Source of the DNA: Euryodendron excelsum
Taxonomy: Eukaryota > Streptophyta > Magnoliopsida > Ericales > Pentaphylacaceae
Assembly (NCBI GenBank): GCA_033060915.1
Contig: CM065387.1
Coordinates: 41,557,501-41,621,500, forward strand
Length of the DNA: 64,000 nucleotides
Reading direction: 5' to 3'
Below, in pieces: positions 9,814-21,275 of the stretch; the first letter of the stretch is position 1, and each line of letters opens with the position of its first letter. Both the position numbers and the translations under genes were made by a program. Under the pieces are notes generated by a model. That model saw only the letters and a list, made by a program, of their open reading frames with translations, ran no database searches and was not told the DNA's origin.

Positions 9814-10864
9814 GTACTTCCATAGTCACCCCAACAAAGAATAACATACAACAGAAGATAAATAAAATTAAGTAGCATTTTTATTCAATAGAAGTGAAGT
9901 AAAACCAAGCAAGAGCCAGGATGCGATTTCCTTCACGACTATGGTAATAAAATGACTAATCATAGTTGTTAGTACCATACTAGACAGAAAATGGTGCCAA
10001 GGAAGGCAAGTGCTAAATGACTAAGCATAATTGAATATGATCATACATTATATGAGTAATGTCATATTATCTACAAAGTCAATAACCAAATACATGATAA
10101 GTGAAATCAACCTCAGTGGCCTTCTGGAGCACCATTCGGGGCAAACATACGTATCATTTTTACATTATTGCAGCATTTGACAGCATGGTATCCATGCCTC
10201 AGATTTAGAACTAGAGATCATCTCATTTCAATTTTTGAACTAAAATGGCCACTATTCCAATTTGAAGGTGTGGTTTCCACATTGCTAAACACACTAGGGG
10301 AAATTTACAACTAGGACAAACAAACAAAAACATTTCACTCACCCCCGGAACCACGAGTGAGATTGGACACAATTTCCCCCTTGGAAGCATCCCCAGGAAT
10401 ATTCTGTGCTTCAATCTCCTCCGTTGCTGAGTTAAAGTCGTGCGGTAACTTCAATTTTGGACATCCATCAATAGCAATGTTGCTATGAATCTGCTCAACA
10501 AGCTGCTCTAAAATGGGGCAATCTCCACGCCAAAGGCTCACCAATTGAGGTAAATGACGAAGTTCAACAATTTTCAGACGAGGATGAATAGCACCATCAA
10601 CTGTTTGGCTCTCCATTTCTATTATCACCTTCACAGATTCGCAATCTTCGACTATCAGCTCCTCCACGTTAGAAAGAAAATGAAGCATGGACCATGTGAT
10701 AACAAATTCCAGCTTAGGACATGCACGCACCGACAAAAATTTCAGCGTACCCAGACTTCCCTCGGGCACCGGACCCTTCCAAATGCTCTCCAGTCTCCAT
10801 AAATAATGCATACTCGAGCGCTGAAGACAAGGGCGAAAAGCACCATTAACTGTTTGCCCCTCAA
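9814..10864. repeat. Segmental duplication copy A, block 1 (pairs with 50322-51427)
   Basis: Starting at GTACTTC..ATAGTCACCCC this region aligns base for base with 50322-51427 at high identity. It covers part of intron 2 and the end of the big LRR exon. Copy A lacks 68 bp present in the other copy (about 50833-50900). It ends at an AA microhomology (10863-10864), where sequence matching 62231 onward begins. Confidence 0.9.
10343..10864 (-). pseudogene. LRR gene 3' exon fragment (truncated duplicate)
   Basis: The minus-strand translation matches the last ~170 codons of the exon at 50918-54169 (MHYLWRLESIWKG, ELIVEDCESVKVIIEM, CPKLKLPHDFN). The splice donor GTGAGT is conserved at 10342-10337. 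The exon is cut at 10864 and continues into unrelated noncoding sequence, with no LRR core, no start and no upstream exons. A few residues differ from the paralogue (C to F in the LHFLSN segment, and four extra residues AQNI before PGDASK). No intact gene remains. Confidence 0.85.
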
Positions 10865-12046
10865 CAGTATTGTTGACTATTGGGTCCTCTTGATTTCATT
10901 TGGTTAGAGGTAAACTATTTATATTAAATTTAGAAATGCTAAACTATGATTTCATTCTTTTATTATCATGTTTCGTTGCTCAGAAATTAATATAAAAAAT
11001 TTAGAAATGCTAAACAATGATTTCATTCTTTATTGTCATGTTTTGTTACTCAAAAATTCATATAAAAAATTAGGAAAGCCTGTTCAAGTATTTTAAAAAA
11101 AAATAAGATTTTGTAAATTTTTTGTGATTTTAATTGATTTGATAAATTTTCTTAAAATAAAATTTATGACATAATTACGATGTGATGGTTTGATTTCGTT
11201 GACCTGACAATTGAACTGGTTACCCTTCACCTAGTCCTTTTTTGGGTCCGAATTTTAAAACATTGCTTACCAGTTTACACTTATACCCACCCTATCGAAT
11301 CACTCACTTCCACGTATCACTTCTCACGAATTTTGGGTGTGCTTTCTTTGTCTGTGTTAGTCCAACGATACGGTTTCTAGTACTCCTGATAAAGTGTTAA
11401 TTCAACACCATTGTTGAAAGCTTTCAAGTACTAATCTAGATCATCAAGGATGTTTTCCTGAAATAGAAGTAACTCCCTCACAACTACTTTTCTAAATAAA
11501 AGATCACAGCACTCTTAATATGATCTCAGAGTGATACGTGGATTAAATACTTTCAAAAGCAACATCTTGCACTCTACTTATGATAGAAAAAACTATTTAA
11601 AGTGCAATTCCATATTGTATGAATTAAACTAGCAAAACTAAGTACGAAATGAAGTTCGTCATATCTCTCTATGTCGAGAGTAAATCTGTTCTGCAGCAAC
11701 TCTCTGATTTCTGCTTGCAGTTTTCTGATTCTCTTATTCTGTTTGGAATATTAACTCAAAATATACTAACTAAGAATATTACTCTCGAAGTGCTTTTGCT
11801 CAACGGATATGCCAATCCTGAAAACACCAACAAAATACAAACACACTAGTAGACTTCTACCTCATGCAGTGTATCCTAAATTTGGATATTGTAAATTCAT
11901 GAATTGATGAAGTATGCATAGAAGACAAACAATAAATCTAAGACCAATGCCTTGTAAACATATTTCTACACTGGAAATAGTAGACTTAAACAATAAGCCT
12001 TCAATTTTGAGGCGATCAACAAAACAGGTCTTGTGTCTAATAAAGA
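10863..12046. repeat. Segmental duplication copy A, block 2 (pairs with 62231-63591)
   Basis: AACAGTATTGTTGACTATTG onward matches 62231 onward, with only small indels plus a 184-bp MITE that is present in the other copy and absent here. I see no convincing exon. It probably derives from an intron of the LRR gene. Block 2 resumes after two insertions at 15975. Confidence 0.9.
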
Positions 12047-12318
12047 TGTTAGAAAAGACAAAATTCATATATAATCACAATGCATTATAAAGCAAAGAAA
12101 GATGACAAGAGAGAAGTAGTAAGTGAAGAGAGATTTTATTGATACAATGCTTGTACAAGATAAGATGTTTTTACAAGGAAGATTATGACCTATATATAGG
12201 AGAAGAAAAGAGGAAAATTAGCCATGAATTATGGACTTGACAAGGGTGACAACATACCTAACAAATATAAACCTAACCTTTCTTGACAATGGAGGATGTA
12301 TATATGTTCACATTAACA
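12047..12318 (-). repeat. LTR (3' LTR in element orientation)
   Basis: On the plus strand it begins TGTTAGAAAAGAC and ends CACATTAACA. It contains a TATATATAGG box (about 12192-12201) shared with its partner. Confidence 0.88.
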
Positions 12319-12719
12319 GCCCCACTCAAACTCATGTAGGGAAAACAGAGAGCTACTTGAGTTTGGAAAAGATATGATAGAAATGTCGGAGGGACGCCAG
12401 AGAATGGCCGGAGGTTGGTCGCATGATTGCTAGAATGAAGCCGGAGATCGGCCGGGGGATAGCCGGAGGAACGCCACAGGATGACCGGAGAGACGCCGAA
12501 GGTCGGCTGTAGGATGGCCAAAAGGACAACAGTCACAGTAGAAGGAGAAGATAGGCAGTAGTAGTAGCAGAAAAAAGAATGAAAGAAATCAGGTTGGCCT
12601 AAGGATGGCCAAAGGGACGCCAGATCAGGTCGGTCGAGTCGGCCAAAGAGATGCTAGAGAATGGCCAGAGGGACGCTAGATTATTTATAAAATGGAAGAG
12701 GAGTCTAGTTCTCTATTAT

Positions 12720-12758
<39 letters not shown>

Positions 12759-14386
12759 AAAAACTCAAATGGGAAAACAGAGAGTTACTTGAGTTTGGAG
12801 AAGATAATAGAGTAGAACCAGCGAAAACAAAGGCCAGAATCAGACTCAGCAACAGGAGCAGAATCAGCAGACAGGGACTCCTTAGGATAGACTGAATAGA
12901 ACAACAAACAGTGGGCGCATCAGAAGAAGATGGCAAACAAGGTCAGATAAGAAAGAGCTAGCAGGAGGAGATCAGCAGATGGAGACGCCTCATGATAGAC
13001 GGTAACAGGAGGTACAAACGATATAGTGGGTGCATCAAAAAAAGATGGTAGAGAGAGATCAGACAATGAAGAGCTAGCAGAATCAGCAGAAGGGGACTCC
13101 TCAGGATAGACGGAAACAAAGGCCAGAGAATGGCTAGAGAAACGCCAGAAGGGACAGAGGCCAGAATCAGACTTAGAAACAGCAAAAATAGCATAAACAG
13201 CGAAAATAGAGTTTAGATCAGACTCAGAAGACCCCAATTAGTCAGGAACCAGACAGAAACGGTCGAAGGATGGCTGGAGAGTCGCCAGAGGGGTGCTAGA
13301 GTAATGTCATAAAGTCGATGAAAGTTGGTCAAAAAGCTGCTGGAAGTTGGTCAGAAGTAGCCAGAAAGTTGCTGGAAGGTTGATCGAAAGACGCCGCAAA
13401 ATGGCCAGAAGTCACTAGAAGTTGGTCCGAAAATTGCAGGAAGGTGGCTGGAAAGACGCCAGAGGACAGCCACAGGATGGAGGGACACCAGAAGATGGCC
13501 AAAGAGGTATGGCTAAAGTGGTAGGTCCGGTTCAGAAGGCCTGGTATAGTCAAGAAATATCAGCTCAGAAGGTCCAAGACAATTAGAAAATGTCGACTCA
13601 TAAGGTCTGAGACAATCAGGAAATGTTGGCGTTCGAGATAGTCAGGAAATGTCAGCTCAGAAGGTCCGAGAATGGCAGGAATCGGGTTGAACCAGTCAGA
13701 GATGGCCCGACCCTAACCACTATGTGTGGTTGTGCCTGTTGAATTATGGGTGAGGCAGATAGAGAAGGCACCAATAGAAAAGGAGAATGTTGAGATGAAG
13801 ATACCGACAGCGAAGGACTTCACTTACAGTGAGAGCGCGAGTTGAGTAGTCCAAGAGGTGGACCACTATGTGTGATTGTGGCTGTTGAATTATGGGTAGA
13901 GAAGACACCGACAGAAAAGGAGGATGTTGAGATAAAGATGTCAGCGGTGATGGACTTCACTTACGACGAGAGCGTGAGCTGAGCAGTCCATAAGGTGGAC
14001 AGTGGCAGTTAAGATGCTGGCGGTGGCCCAAGAGGAGGACGATGGCGGTTGAGATGCTAGTGGCGGTCCAAGAGGAGGACGGTGGCTGTGGAGATGCCGG
14101 AGCGGTCCAAGAAGAGAACAATGGCAGTGGAGATGCCGGTGGCGGTCCAAGAGGAGGACGGCAGTGGTCCAAGAAGAGGATGGTGGCGGTGTAGATACCC
14201 GTGGCGGTCCAAGAGGACGGTGGCCAGCGGCATCCAAGAGGAAGACGGTGATGGTGGAGATAAAGAATAAGTAAAAGTAAAAGGAAAAAAAAAAGATCAG
14301 AGGGTGGCCAAAAAGGAGGAAAAAAACCTTAGGAGTTCTGATGTGGAAGATCTCTCGAAGGGCAACCACAGAGCATACTTTCCCTT
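12319..14386 (-). repeat. Interior of the element: degenerate G-rich tandem repeats
   Basis: Three repeat types are visible: (1) scattered GACGCC-AGAG-AATGGCC-GGAGG units (12390-12680 and 13250-13510); (2) a ~110-bp unit around 12870, 12980 and 13095 containing GGACTCCT-AGGATAGAC; (3) a ~33-36-bp GGTGGCGGTCCAAGAGGAGGA unit (about 14000-14240). Minus-strand frames over type 2 give repeated P-S-A-D-S-like peptides. There are no retroviral-type domains. Confidence 0.7.
12719..12763. repeat. C30-A15 homopolymer junction
   Basis: About 30 C are followed directly by about 15 A. Lengths may be affected by sequencing error. Confidence 0.9.
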
Positions 14387-14399
14387 GGCTCTGATATCA
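14387..14399 (-). other. Primer-binding site (minus strand)
   Basis: GGCTCTGATATCA on the plus strand is the complement of TGATATCAGAGCC, one base from the canonical tRNA-iMet site. It abuts the LTR at 14400. Confidence 0.85.
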
Positions 14400-14711
14400 T
14401 ATTAGAAAAGATAAGACTCATGTGTAATCACAATAGATTAGAAAGCAAAAAGGATTACAAGAGAAAAGTAGTAAGTAAAGAGAGATCTTATTGATACAAT
14501 ACTTATACAAGATAAAATGTGTTTACAAGGAAGATTATGACCTATATATAGGAAAATAAGAGAGGAAAATTAGTCATGAATCATGTACTTGACAAAGGTG
14601 ATAACATACCTAACAAACCTAACATTTCTTGACAATGGACTAAACCTAACAAACCTAACCTTTTTTTACAATGGAGGATGTATATATGTCCACATTATGT
14701 TCACATTAACA
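14400..14711 (-). repeat. LTR (5' LTR in element orientation)
   Basis: It pairs with 12047-12318 and is 40 bp longer because of small internal direct duplications (ACCTAACAAACCTAAC and TGTTCACATTA). The first base pair is TA instead of TG. Confidence 0.85.
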
Positions 14712-14722
14712 AAAGACATTAA

Positions 14723-15971
14723 AGCTATGTTTGGTACAAGGAAATGAGATGAAAGAAAATGATCATTCCACCTTGCATTCTCATTTTTTTGTTTGGTAAC
14801 ACCATTTAAAGTTGGAATGCTCATTCCCTCAGAATGTTCATTCTCACGTTTTATTGGAATGACCATTCCTTCTTTCAATAATGGGAATGGCTATTCCATT
14901 CTCTCATGGAATGAGAATATAAAACAAAACTTGATAATATTTTTATTGTTAAATTTCTTGAAAAAAATAAAATATGTTTGGTAAATATTTTCTTAATTTT
15001 TATTTTAATAATTCAAAAATATTTTTTAAAAGTTAAAAAATTTTGAAAAATTTTATTTATTTTTTTCAAACCAAATCTTCTTCCCTTGCCACCCACTACC
15101 ACAATCTACAATTGCCGACACCACCACCACCCCCACTACCATCGCCGCCTAGCGCCGTTCACCACCTACCTACCGCCGCCACCCACCCACCTCCACCTGC
15201 CTGCATCCTGACTACCTTTGTTTGAATCTTAGACGAAAATACTAGATATTCTTTGTTTGAGTCATCTCTCTCGCTCTCTCTCTCATATATTCTTTACTTC
15301 GCACAGCTGCTCCATAAGTTGGTCAGCCCTAGACCAGATGGACCACTGAGATCTCTCTCTCTAATTATTTGTGCCCTTATAGTAGAACTGTAATTTAGTA
15401 AGAGAGTTATACTGCCACGGAGCTTTGTGCAGTGCACAGTGTTTGTGCATGTATTTCAATACAAAATTTGTGGTGTTCATGAAGAATGAAAAAACGAAAA
15501 AAGAAAAAGATTGAAATAAAAAAAAGTTACTGTAAGAGATAATTAATTATTTTTTTAATTTACTATTTAATTCAAGGCAAGAAGAAAAAGGGAAAGGTGC
15601 TGGCAAAAATAGAATTTAACATGTTTGAATAAATGATTGTGTTTCTCATGTTGAATTGGAGAACCAATACCAACTGCCGCCACCACCCACCGCCACCACC
15701 TGCTATTGTCACCACTCCCGGATTATCAAACTCTTATAATAATACATAGTACTTTAGATATTTATATATAATATAATATTAAAATTTTAAATTGTATACT
15801 AAAATTTTATTCCGTTCTAGTATTATTAAATTGTCTTACCAAACAAGAGAATAAGAATGATTATTCCATTCTCACTAAGCAAACAAACAAGAGAATGGGA
15901 ATGATCATTCAATTCCATTCTATTCTCATTTTCATTCTATTTCATTTCATTCCCTTGAACCAAACATAGCT
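14723..15971. mobile_element. Harbinger-like non-autonomous element (1249 bp)
   Basis: The left end AGCTATGTTTGGTACAAGG and the right end CCCTTGAACCAAACATAGCT are imperfect inverted repeats of about 40 bp. TAA flanks both sides (14720-14722 and 15972-15974). The related locus at 63592-63600 reads CATTAAGCG without an insertion. The interior holds an (ACC)n/CCGCC-rich stretch at 15115-15195 and AT-rich DNA. No transposase is visible. Confidence 0.85.
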
Positions 15972-15974
15972 TAA

Positions 15975-16080
15975 GCGAAAAAGATTAGGTAACAACTTGG
16001 GCAAAGACTGAAGACAAAGAATGAAGATATAGAGTCATAGAGGTGTTTTCACAATGCAGATGAAATGTACAGAAACCTTA
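15975..16080. repeat. Segmental duplication copy A, block 2 continued
   Basis: It matches 63598-63640 and then 63935-64000. The ~295 bp between those points, including the possible ATG exon at 63835-63883, is missing here. Similarity may extend past the window end in the partner. Confidence 0.85.
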
Positions 16081-16386
16081 CAAGTTGCAAGTTTTAAGTT
16101 AAATTAACCAAAAGTTCTTCTCCCCATCGATTTACGGCCTGTTTGGATCTCAAAGGGAAGAAAAAATAATTAAAAATTTTCTTTTTTTGTTTTGTTTGAT
16201 TCTACTGTCGAAAGGCAAAAGAGAGAAAAAATAAATAAAGAAAAAAAATCATTCTCTCTCTCTTTTTCTTTCCTTTCACTGTTTTTATTTTGTTTTGTGT
16301 TTTATTTTCCTTACAAAACGGGAAAATAGTTTCTTCCTTTTTTTTCTCACTTTCCTTACCCACCGCCAAATTCCAAATAAACTCTT
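16081..16386. other. AT-rich noncoding DNA, possible MITE
   Basis: GGCCTGTTTGGATCTC at 16137 and CCAAATTCCAAATAAACTC at 16366-16384 resemble decayed inverted ends of a Harbinger-like MITE. No clear duplication is seen. Confidence 0.3.
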
Positions 16387-16732
16387 GGGCCTCTATTTGA
16401 TACTTGAGAAAAGAAAGGGAAGGAAAGGATAGGAAATTTTTTTTCTCTTTATTTAATTTCTAATATAAGAGTGGAGCAAACGGAGAGAATGTCATTTCTA
16501 GTTTTTATCCACTTTCCCTCTTTTTTCTCTTTTCTTTCTTTCTTGGTAGTTTTTTTTTTTTTTTTTTATCTCTTGTCTTTGATTTCAAACAATAAAAAGT
16601 ACTCTCTTTTTTTATTTTTATCTCATTTTCTTGCAAAATCAAGCACAGAAAAAAAAAATATTTATTTCTCATATATTTTCTTTTCTTTTTTTTTTTCTCT
16701 TTCTTTTTCTTCTTCGAGTATCAAATAGACCG
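16387..16732. mobile_element. MITE with CTATTTGATACT termini
   Basis: The left end GGGCCTCTATTTGATACTTG is mirrored by CGAGTATCAAATAGACCG at the right. The 345-bp interior is extremely T/C-rich. TTA follows the right end and CTT precedes the left, so the target duplication is imperfect. A Harbinger-like identity is inferred from the ends. Confidence 0.6.
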
Positions 16733-18130
16733 TTAGTCTGAAAAACTTATACAATGCTCCTAAAATGTTACTTGACCTTTAACTTTCCATTCACATAAAA
16801 GTGGGTAAAGTATTTAATCATACTTAACACTAAACGTACTAAATAATTTTTCCTTGTCTGGGGCTCCGCTGCCGATCTGCTGTCATGATTTCTTTTTCAA
16901 CTCTATATCGTGGGTGCCGTTGACGTCGACCACGACGAGGAACGAAAATTATGCTTACCACCCTTTGTAGGTAACTTGTACGCTACAGGTCTATAAAAGG
17001 CCATTCCTTTCGTGATCATACCGAACGTCATCCCCACCATCCATTTGCCGTGCTCTAATATTGACGGTTGATTTGTAAAAGTGGAATAAATTGGACTAGA
17101 TATATTGCTTTAACGTTAGAAGAATTGCATAACACAACATACAATTTTAAATTTAGACGTATGAAACACAGTTTCCAAATAAACCAAGTTATATCATTAT
17201 AAATAGTAACTTTTTTTTTATAGCTACCCAAGAGCAACTCATAAAAGGATTCCAATTTTTGTGAGTATTCTAGAACTATTAAATACTCACTCACACAACC
17301 AAACGTCTCTGATATGAAACACCAGCCCAAAGCGCAAATTCAATCCCGAGACGTGGGTCATAAAGCCCCAATTGCACTTATGGACAGTCACATTGTCCTT
17401 GACTGAAGCCGGCTTGGAAACGCCCATGAATAATAAAATGCAATTAAAGAAAAATTAGAAAGCTAACCTGTATAAGAATCGTGAGGCTATGTATTAATAT
17501 ACTAAAATAATTGTACCTACCTACGTGAAATTACAATTGGGCATCAGCAACTCGAAGATCTAACGCAGTTGCTTATATTCTATCTCTTCGGGACTTACAT
17601 CTGCAGAGAGAATAAGAACCATCACAGTAGCAGTTTCTCATTAAACACAATATTGATAGTATAGAGATGGTACATAAAAGATGAGAGTATAATAACATAA
17701 GAAAAACCTCATTTTTGTTCTCTATGTTTCATGTATATTCAAATAGATAAGAAATTTTCTTAGCTAAAAAAATTAAAAATAGATAAGAAAATTGCAAAGA
17801 GTTAGGAAGAAAACTTATTTTTGCCATCTATGTTTCACGTATATTTATTTTTTCCCTGTTAGTTTCAACCATTCTTATTATTGTCTCTTCTCTTTCATTT
17901 GTACCCTCATTCCAAACTAATCATTTCATATACATTTTCTAATGTGCCCTTATGGCACCTATTATAACTCTTTGTAATTTTATTATCGATGGGTCCCACT
18001 AAAATCAAAAGATTATGTTTTCAAGGACAAAGAGACTTTTTTAATTTATGAGAGCAACTGGCATGAATGAATATTTTTTTTGGTTTATTTTAATTTATTT
18101 TTGATTAAATATACTTTCCTTTCCTATATG
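16733..18130. other. AT-rich intergenic sequence
   Basis: No coding frame is supported. A GC-richer patch at 16860-17050 contains a TATA-like TCTATAAAAGG at 16991-17000, which could be a relic promoter, but nothing open follows it. Confidence 0.3.
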
Positions 18131-18592
18131 AGTAAAAGGCATATTATCCTCTTATCATTTAAAAGTAGACACATAACCCCTTGTCATTTAAAATTATGCA
18201 CTTTACCCCTCACAATCCAGCCATTTTGCACTTTAATTGAGAGCACAAGAGGGTTATGGGGTTTGTCTCTCCTCCAAACCTTAATATCTAGAATCTTCTA
18301 GATTTCTTATCTCACTATGCCACGTGTTAGTCATTCAGATTTAATGGATGATATTATTTTATTTAAACTCATGATCTTACTTAACATTAAAAAAATTAAC
18401 AAAATGAGAACATAAGTTTGAATTCCATGACACATCATCTACTAGATTTCATTTATTAGCATGTGACATAGTAAAATAAGGAGTCTGGAGAATTTTGAAT
18501 ACTAAGCTCTGGAGGGGAGCTGAACCTAGGGTTATGTGTCCACTTTTAAATGACATTGGGGTTATATGTTTTTTGTTATCCCTATGTTTTTG
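18131..18592. mobile_element. Foldback/MITE-like element of unassigned class
   Basis: The left flank reads ATCATTTAAAAGTAGACACA (about 18154-18173). The right flank carries its inverse, TGTCCACTTTTAAATGACAT (about 18536-18555). The inverted arms extend to roughly 45 bp. The interior is AT-rich and noncoding. No clear target duplication was found. Confidence 0.5.
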
Positions 18593-18869
18593 GTTTTAGG
18601 ATCATAAGAGATATATTTTTCTTTTAAATGTGTTTATTGATAATAGACATTGTAAAAATATGTTTTTTTTTATTCCGTACATAGCAAGGACGCAGAGTTG
18701 ACCCAAAAAAAAAAAACTTAGCAAGGACATAGTGATAGTAATATAAAATCCAAATACATACAGAATAATCTATACTATATATTATAGCAGAATGATAAGA
18801 GGTATTTGAAGTTAAAAGTTCTAATCTAATTTTCTCATATTTTTTAATTGTTATAATAAAAAAAATAAA
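18593..18869. other. AT-rich sequence, nothing recognised
   Basis: TCTATACTATATATTATAG at about 18769 resembles a Helitron 5' end, but no matching 3' hairpin end could be placed. Confidence 0.2.
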
Positions 18870-19770
18870 CATCTCTTGATACTATTAGATGTTTTAAATT
18901 TATTTTTTTTACTTCAAATTTCATTCTATTTTGTTATATTCTATATGGTAAGTTTTTCAAATTTCCTTCAATTATACTCCTTACACAGAATCTTCAAGAA
19001 AATATTAAATTTCAATAATAGGAAGTATATACTTAACAAAATATTAATATTGTTATTACCCATCATTCATACCTCCTTAAAAAAGTTTAAAAAGTAATAA
19101 AAACAATTAAAATTTTCTTGATACTATTAGTTGTTTCGAACTTATTTTTTTATTTTAAGTTTTATTCTATTTTGTCCTTTAGACTATAAATCAAAATTTA
19201 CTTGATACTACGAGTTGTTTCAAACTTATTCTTTTTATTTTAAACTTTATTCTATTTTGTCTTTTCGACTATATGGTAAGTTTTTTTAATTTTCTTCATG
19301 CGCCTTAAATGCAATTTTTAATACAAAATAACAACGATTTTAAATTTCTAGGGTAAGAAGTACTCATTTAACAAACACTATATGTGATGTTATTATCTAT
19401 CAATCATACCTACTCAAAAATGTTTAAAAAGTAATAAAAGAAGAGATCAAAATTTTCTTGATTATTAGTTGTTTCAAATTTAATTTTTTACTTTAAATTT
19501 TGTTTTATTTTGTCACGTAATCTATAAGTAAATTTGTCAAATTTCATTTAATTGTGCTCCTTACATATAATTTTTAATAGAAAATAAAAATTATTTTAAA
19601 ATTTATGATATTATTATTATCCATCAATGATACCTCTTCAAAAATATTAAAAATATAAAACCAAAACTAAATCAAAATTGTTTCCTGATAATATGTAGTT
19701 TCAAAGTTAGTCTATGTGGTTAGTTTGTCAAATTTCCTTCAAGTATGCTCCTTAAATAGAATGCTCAACT
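18870..19770. repeat. Degenerate AT-rich tandem repeat, ~230-255-bp unit
   Basis: CTTGATACTATTAG-TTTC-AACTTATTT starts units at about 18876, 19116, 19201, 19457 and 19685. Each is followed by TTTATTCTATTTTGTC, GTCAAATTTCCTTCA and ATCAATCATACCT-AAAAA blocks in the same order. Units are diverged and one is short. Confidence 0.65.
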
Positions 19771-20450
19771 GTGATGGCATATCAATTACAACGAATGGAC
19801 ATTTATTACACCATTGATTACAAGCAACTACTATGCATATGAAAAATTTGTCTCGCAATAGGCGATCACCATGTGTTATGATTGTTGGGTTCTTGAAATT
19901 TTGTTGTCCAACAATAAACATACACAATTACCACTACCACCAACATATATAAATTTTAAACTAACAGTAAACACCCTACTATGCATGGAAGGAAAGAATA
20001 AATTAAAAAGTAATAAATTTTTATAAAAATAAATAATTATTTGTATTCTTAAACATTACATTCTTAATATGAATTGTCAAATTTCATTTAATATGAACTG
20101 TATTATTGATTTTGGAAAGTTCTTGCTGACATTCAAAACTTTAGAATTTTCTATTCAAATAATTTTAATTTTAATTTTTAGAAAAAAAAAACAAATAAAT
20201 CTATAGTATGTTATTGCAATTAGTTGTGAGAACATTTAAGTTGAAACATTTAACTCTTTTTTTTTTAATTTTATGTTCCTATTCCAAAATGTCCAATCTT
20301 GTGGCTTTAATGGTTTGTTAAAAAATGAATTTACAAATGTAATTAATAAACTCTAAAATTTCATTCTTCAATCTTAATTTCCTTAAAGTATTATAACGAT
20401 TAATCTATATTATATATTATTATAGGTGGGATTTTTTAAAATGCCTGGTT
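19771..20450. other. AT-rich sequence, nothing recognised
   Basis: No open frame with protein-like composition and no terminal repeats identified. Confidence 0.3.
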
Positions 20451-21275
20451 GAACTCTCAAACCGTACTGACGAGCACGAGCAATCTGCAAAAGGAAAAGA
20501 CGATGAGAATGTCTTAACCCTCTTTGGGTCGAGGCACTCCGATGATTAAGTGAACAAATTTAATCACAATAAATCGAATAGAATATTAGAGAGCTAGATC
20601 TCAAGTGAACGTACCTTACACTCTTAGTGCATTGGGGTATTTATAATTTTCGAAATGCCATGTTCCTTTTGGGAATTGGAGTTACTTTTCTCTTAGGAAT
20701 CCTCATTAATTGAGTCGGTTTAATGTATTGGACTTATCTTTTGCTTGTCCTAATCCTCATTAGTCTTAGTACCTTTTGGATTAGTATCTATGGGTCAGCC
20801 CCTTTGGGTCCCTGCCTCCGATCAGCATGGGCCTTATCTGATAGGTCGACACTCATGGGCCGACCTCACTAGGCTGGTCTTTCCTGGTCTTGGGCTTGGC
20901 TCTTATTGGGCCCATAATTGCACCCCAGCCCTTGCGCCCTATTTGAGCAAACATAGGGGGCAGGGGCTGAGATTTGCATTTAAAGCTTGCCTTTTCACCT
21001 TCCCATCACTTCGCAACACGTGGACACTTAGTACCGGCCTTGCAGTCGAAGGAACGCGTCGATTGGGCTTTCTAGGTGACCGTTTGGCTTAGGCGTTATG
21101 ATGGTCGCAACTGAACCGACGGTATAGCTCCTTATAAATTGGGCGCGTCCTCATTCATTCGAAACTTGGCTTAAGACTCTTGGTAAGCGAGAGAGCCGAC
21201 TCTGCCTTAATTCTGTAAGTCTTTCGAACCTTGCTTTCTTCTCTTTTTGTCCTACTCTTCCATAGTCGTCCCCTT
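20451..21275 (+). other. Upstream/LTR-like leader of a gypsy-associated element
   Basis: The base composition changes abruptly to GC-balanced. A TATA-like CTTATAAATTGGG lies at about 21130-21142, ahead of the ORF at 21276. It looks like an LTR and leader of a large non-autonomous element, but no second LTR is in the window. Confidence 0.35.

Larger units (their letters stand above)
12047..14711 (-). mobile_element. Non-autonomous copia-type LTR element
   Basis: LTR-like repeats of 272 bp (12047-12318) and 312 bp (14400-14711) are flanked by AAAGA on both sides (12042-12046 and 14712-14716). Read on the minus strand the element has a primer-binding site next to the 14.4-kb LTR (complement of GGCTCTGATATCA, tRNA-iMet type) and a purine tract GAGTTTGAGTGGGG next to the 12.3-kb LTR. 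The 2.1-kb interior has no gag or pol, only degenerate G-rich repeats. The paralogous site at 63587-63591 has a single AAAGA, confirming the insertion. Confidence 0.9.

Noticed and set aside
12692..12895. Plus-strand frame with poly-Pro and poly-Lys over the C30-A15 run
   Set aside because: It is produced by the homopolymers and element repeats, with no domain, and is antisense to a retroelement.
14082..14270. Frames in both strands over GGTGGCGGTCC repeats
   Set aside because: Open only because the short repeat lacks stops in several phases.
16471..16728. T-rich frame resembling a membrane protein
   Set aside because: The Phe/Ser/Leu content is a product of the T/C-rich MITE interior.
16981..17010. 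TATA-like box as a gene promoter
   Set aside because: No open frame or splice pattern follows within 1 kb.
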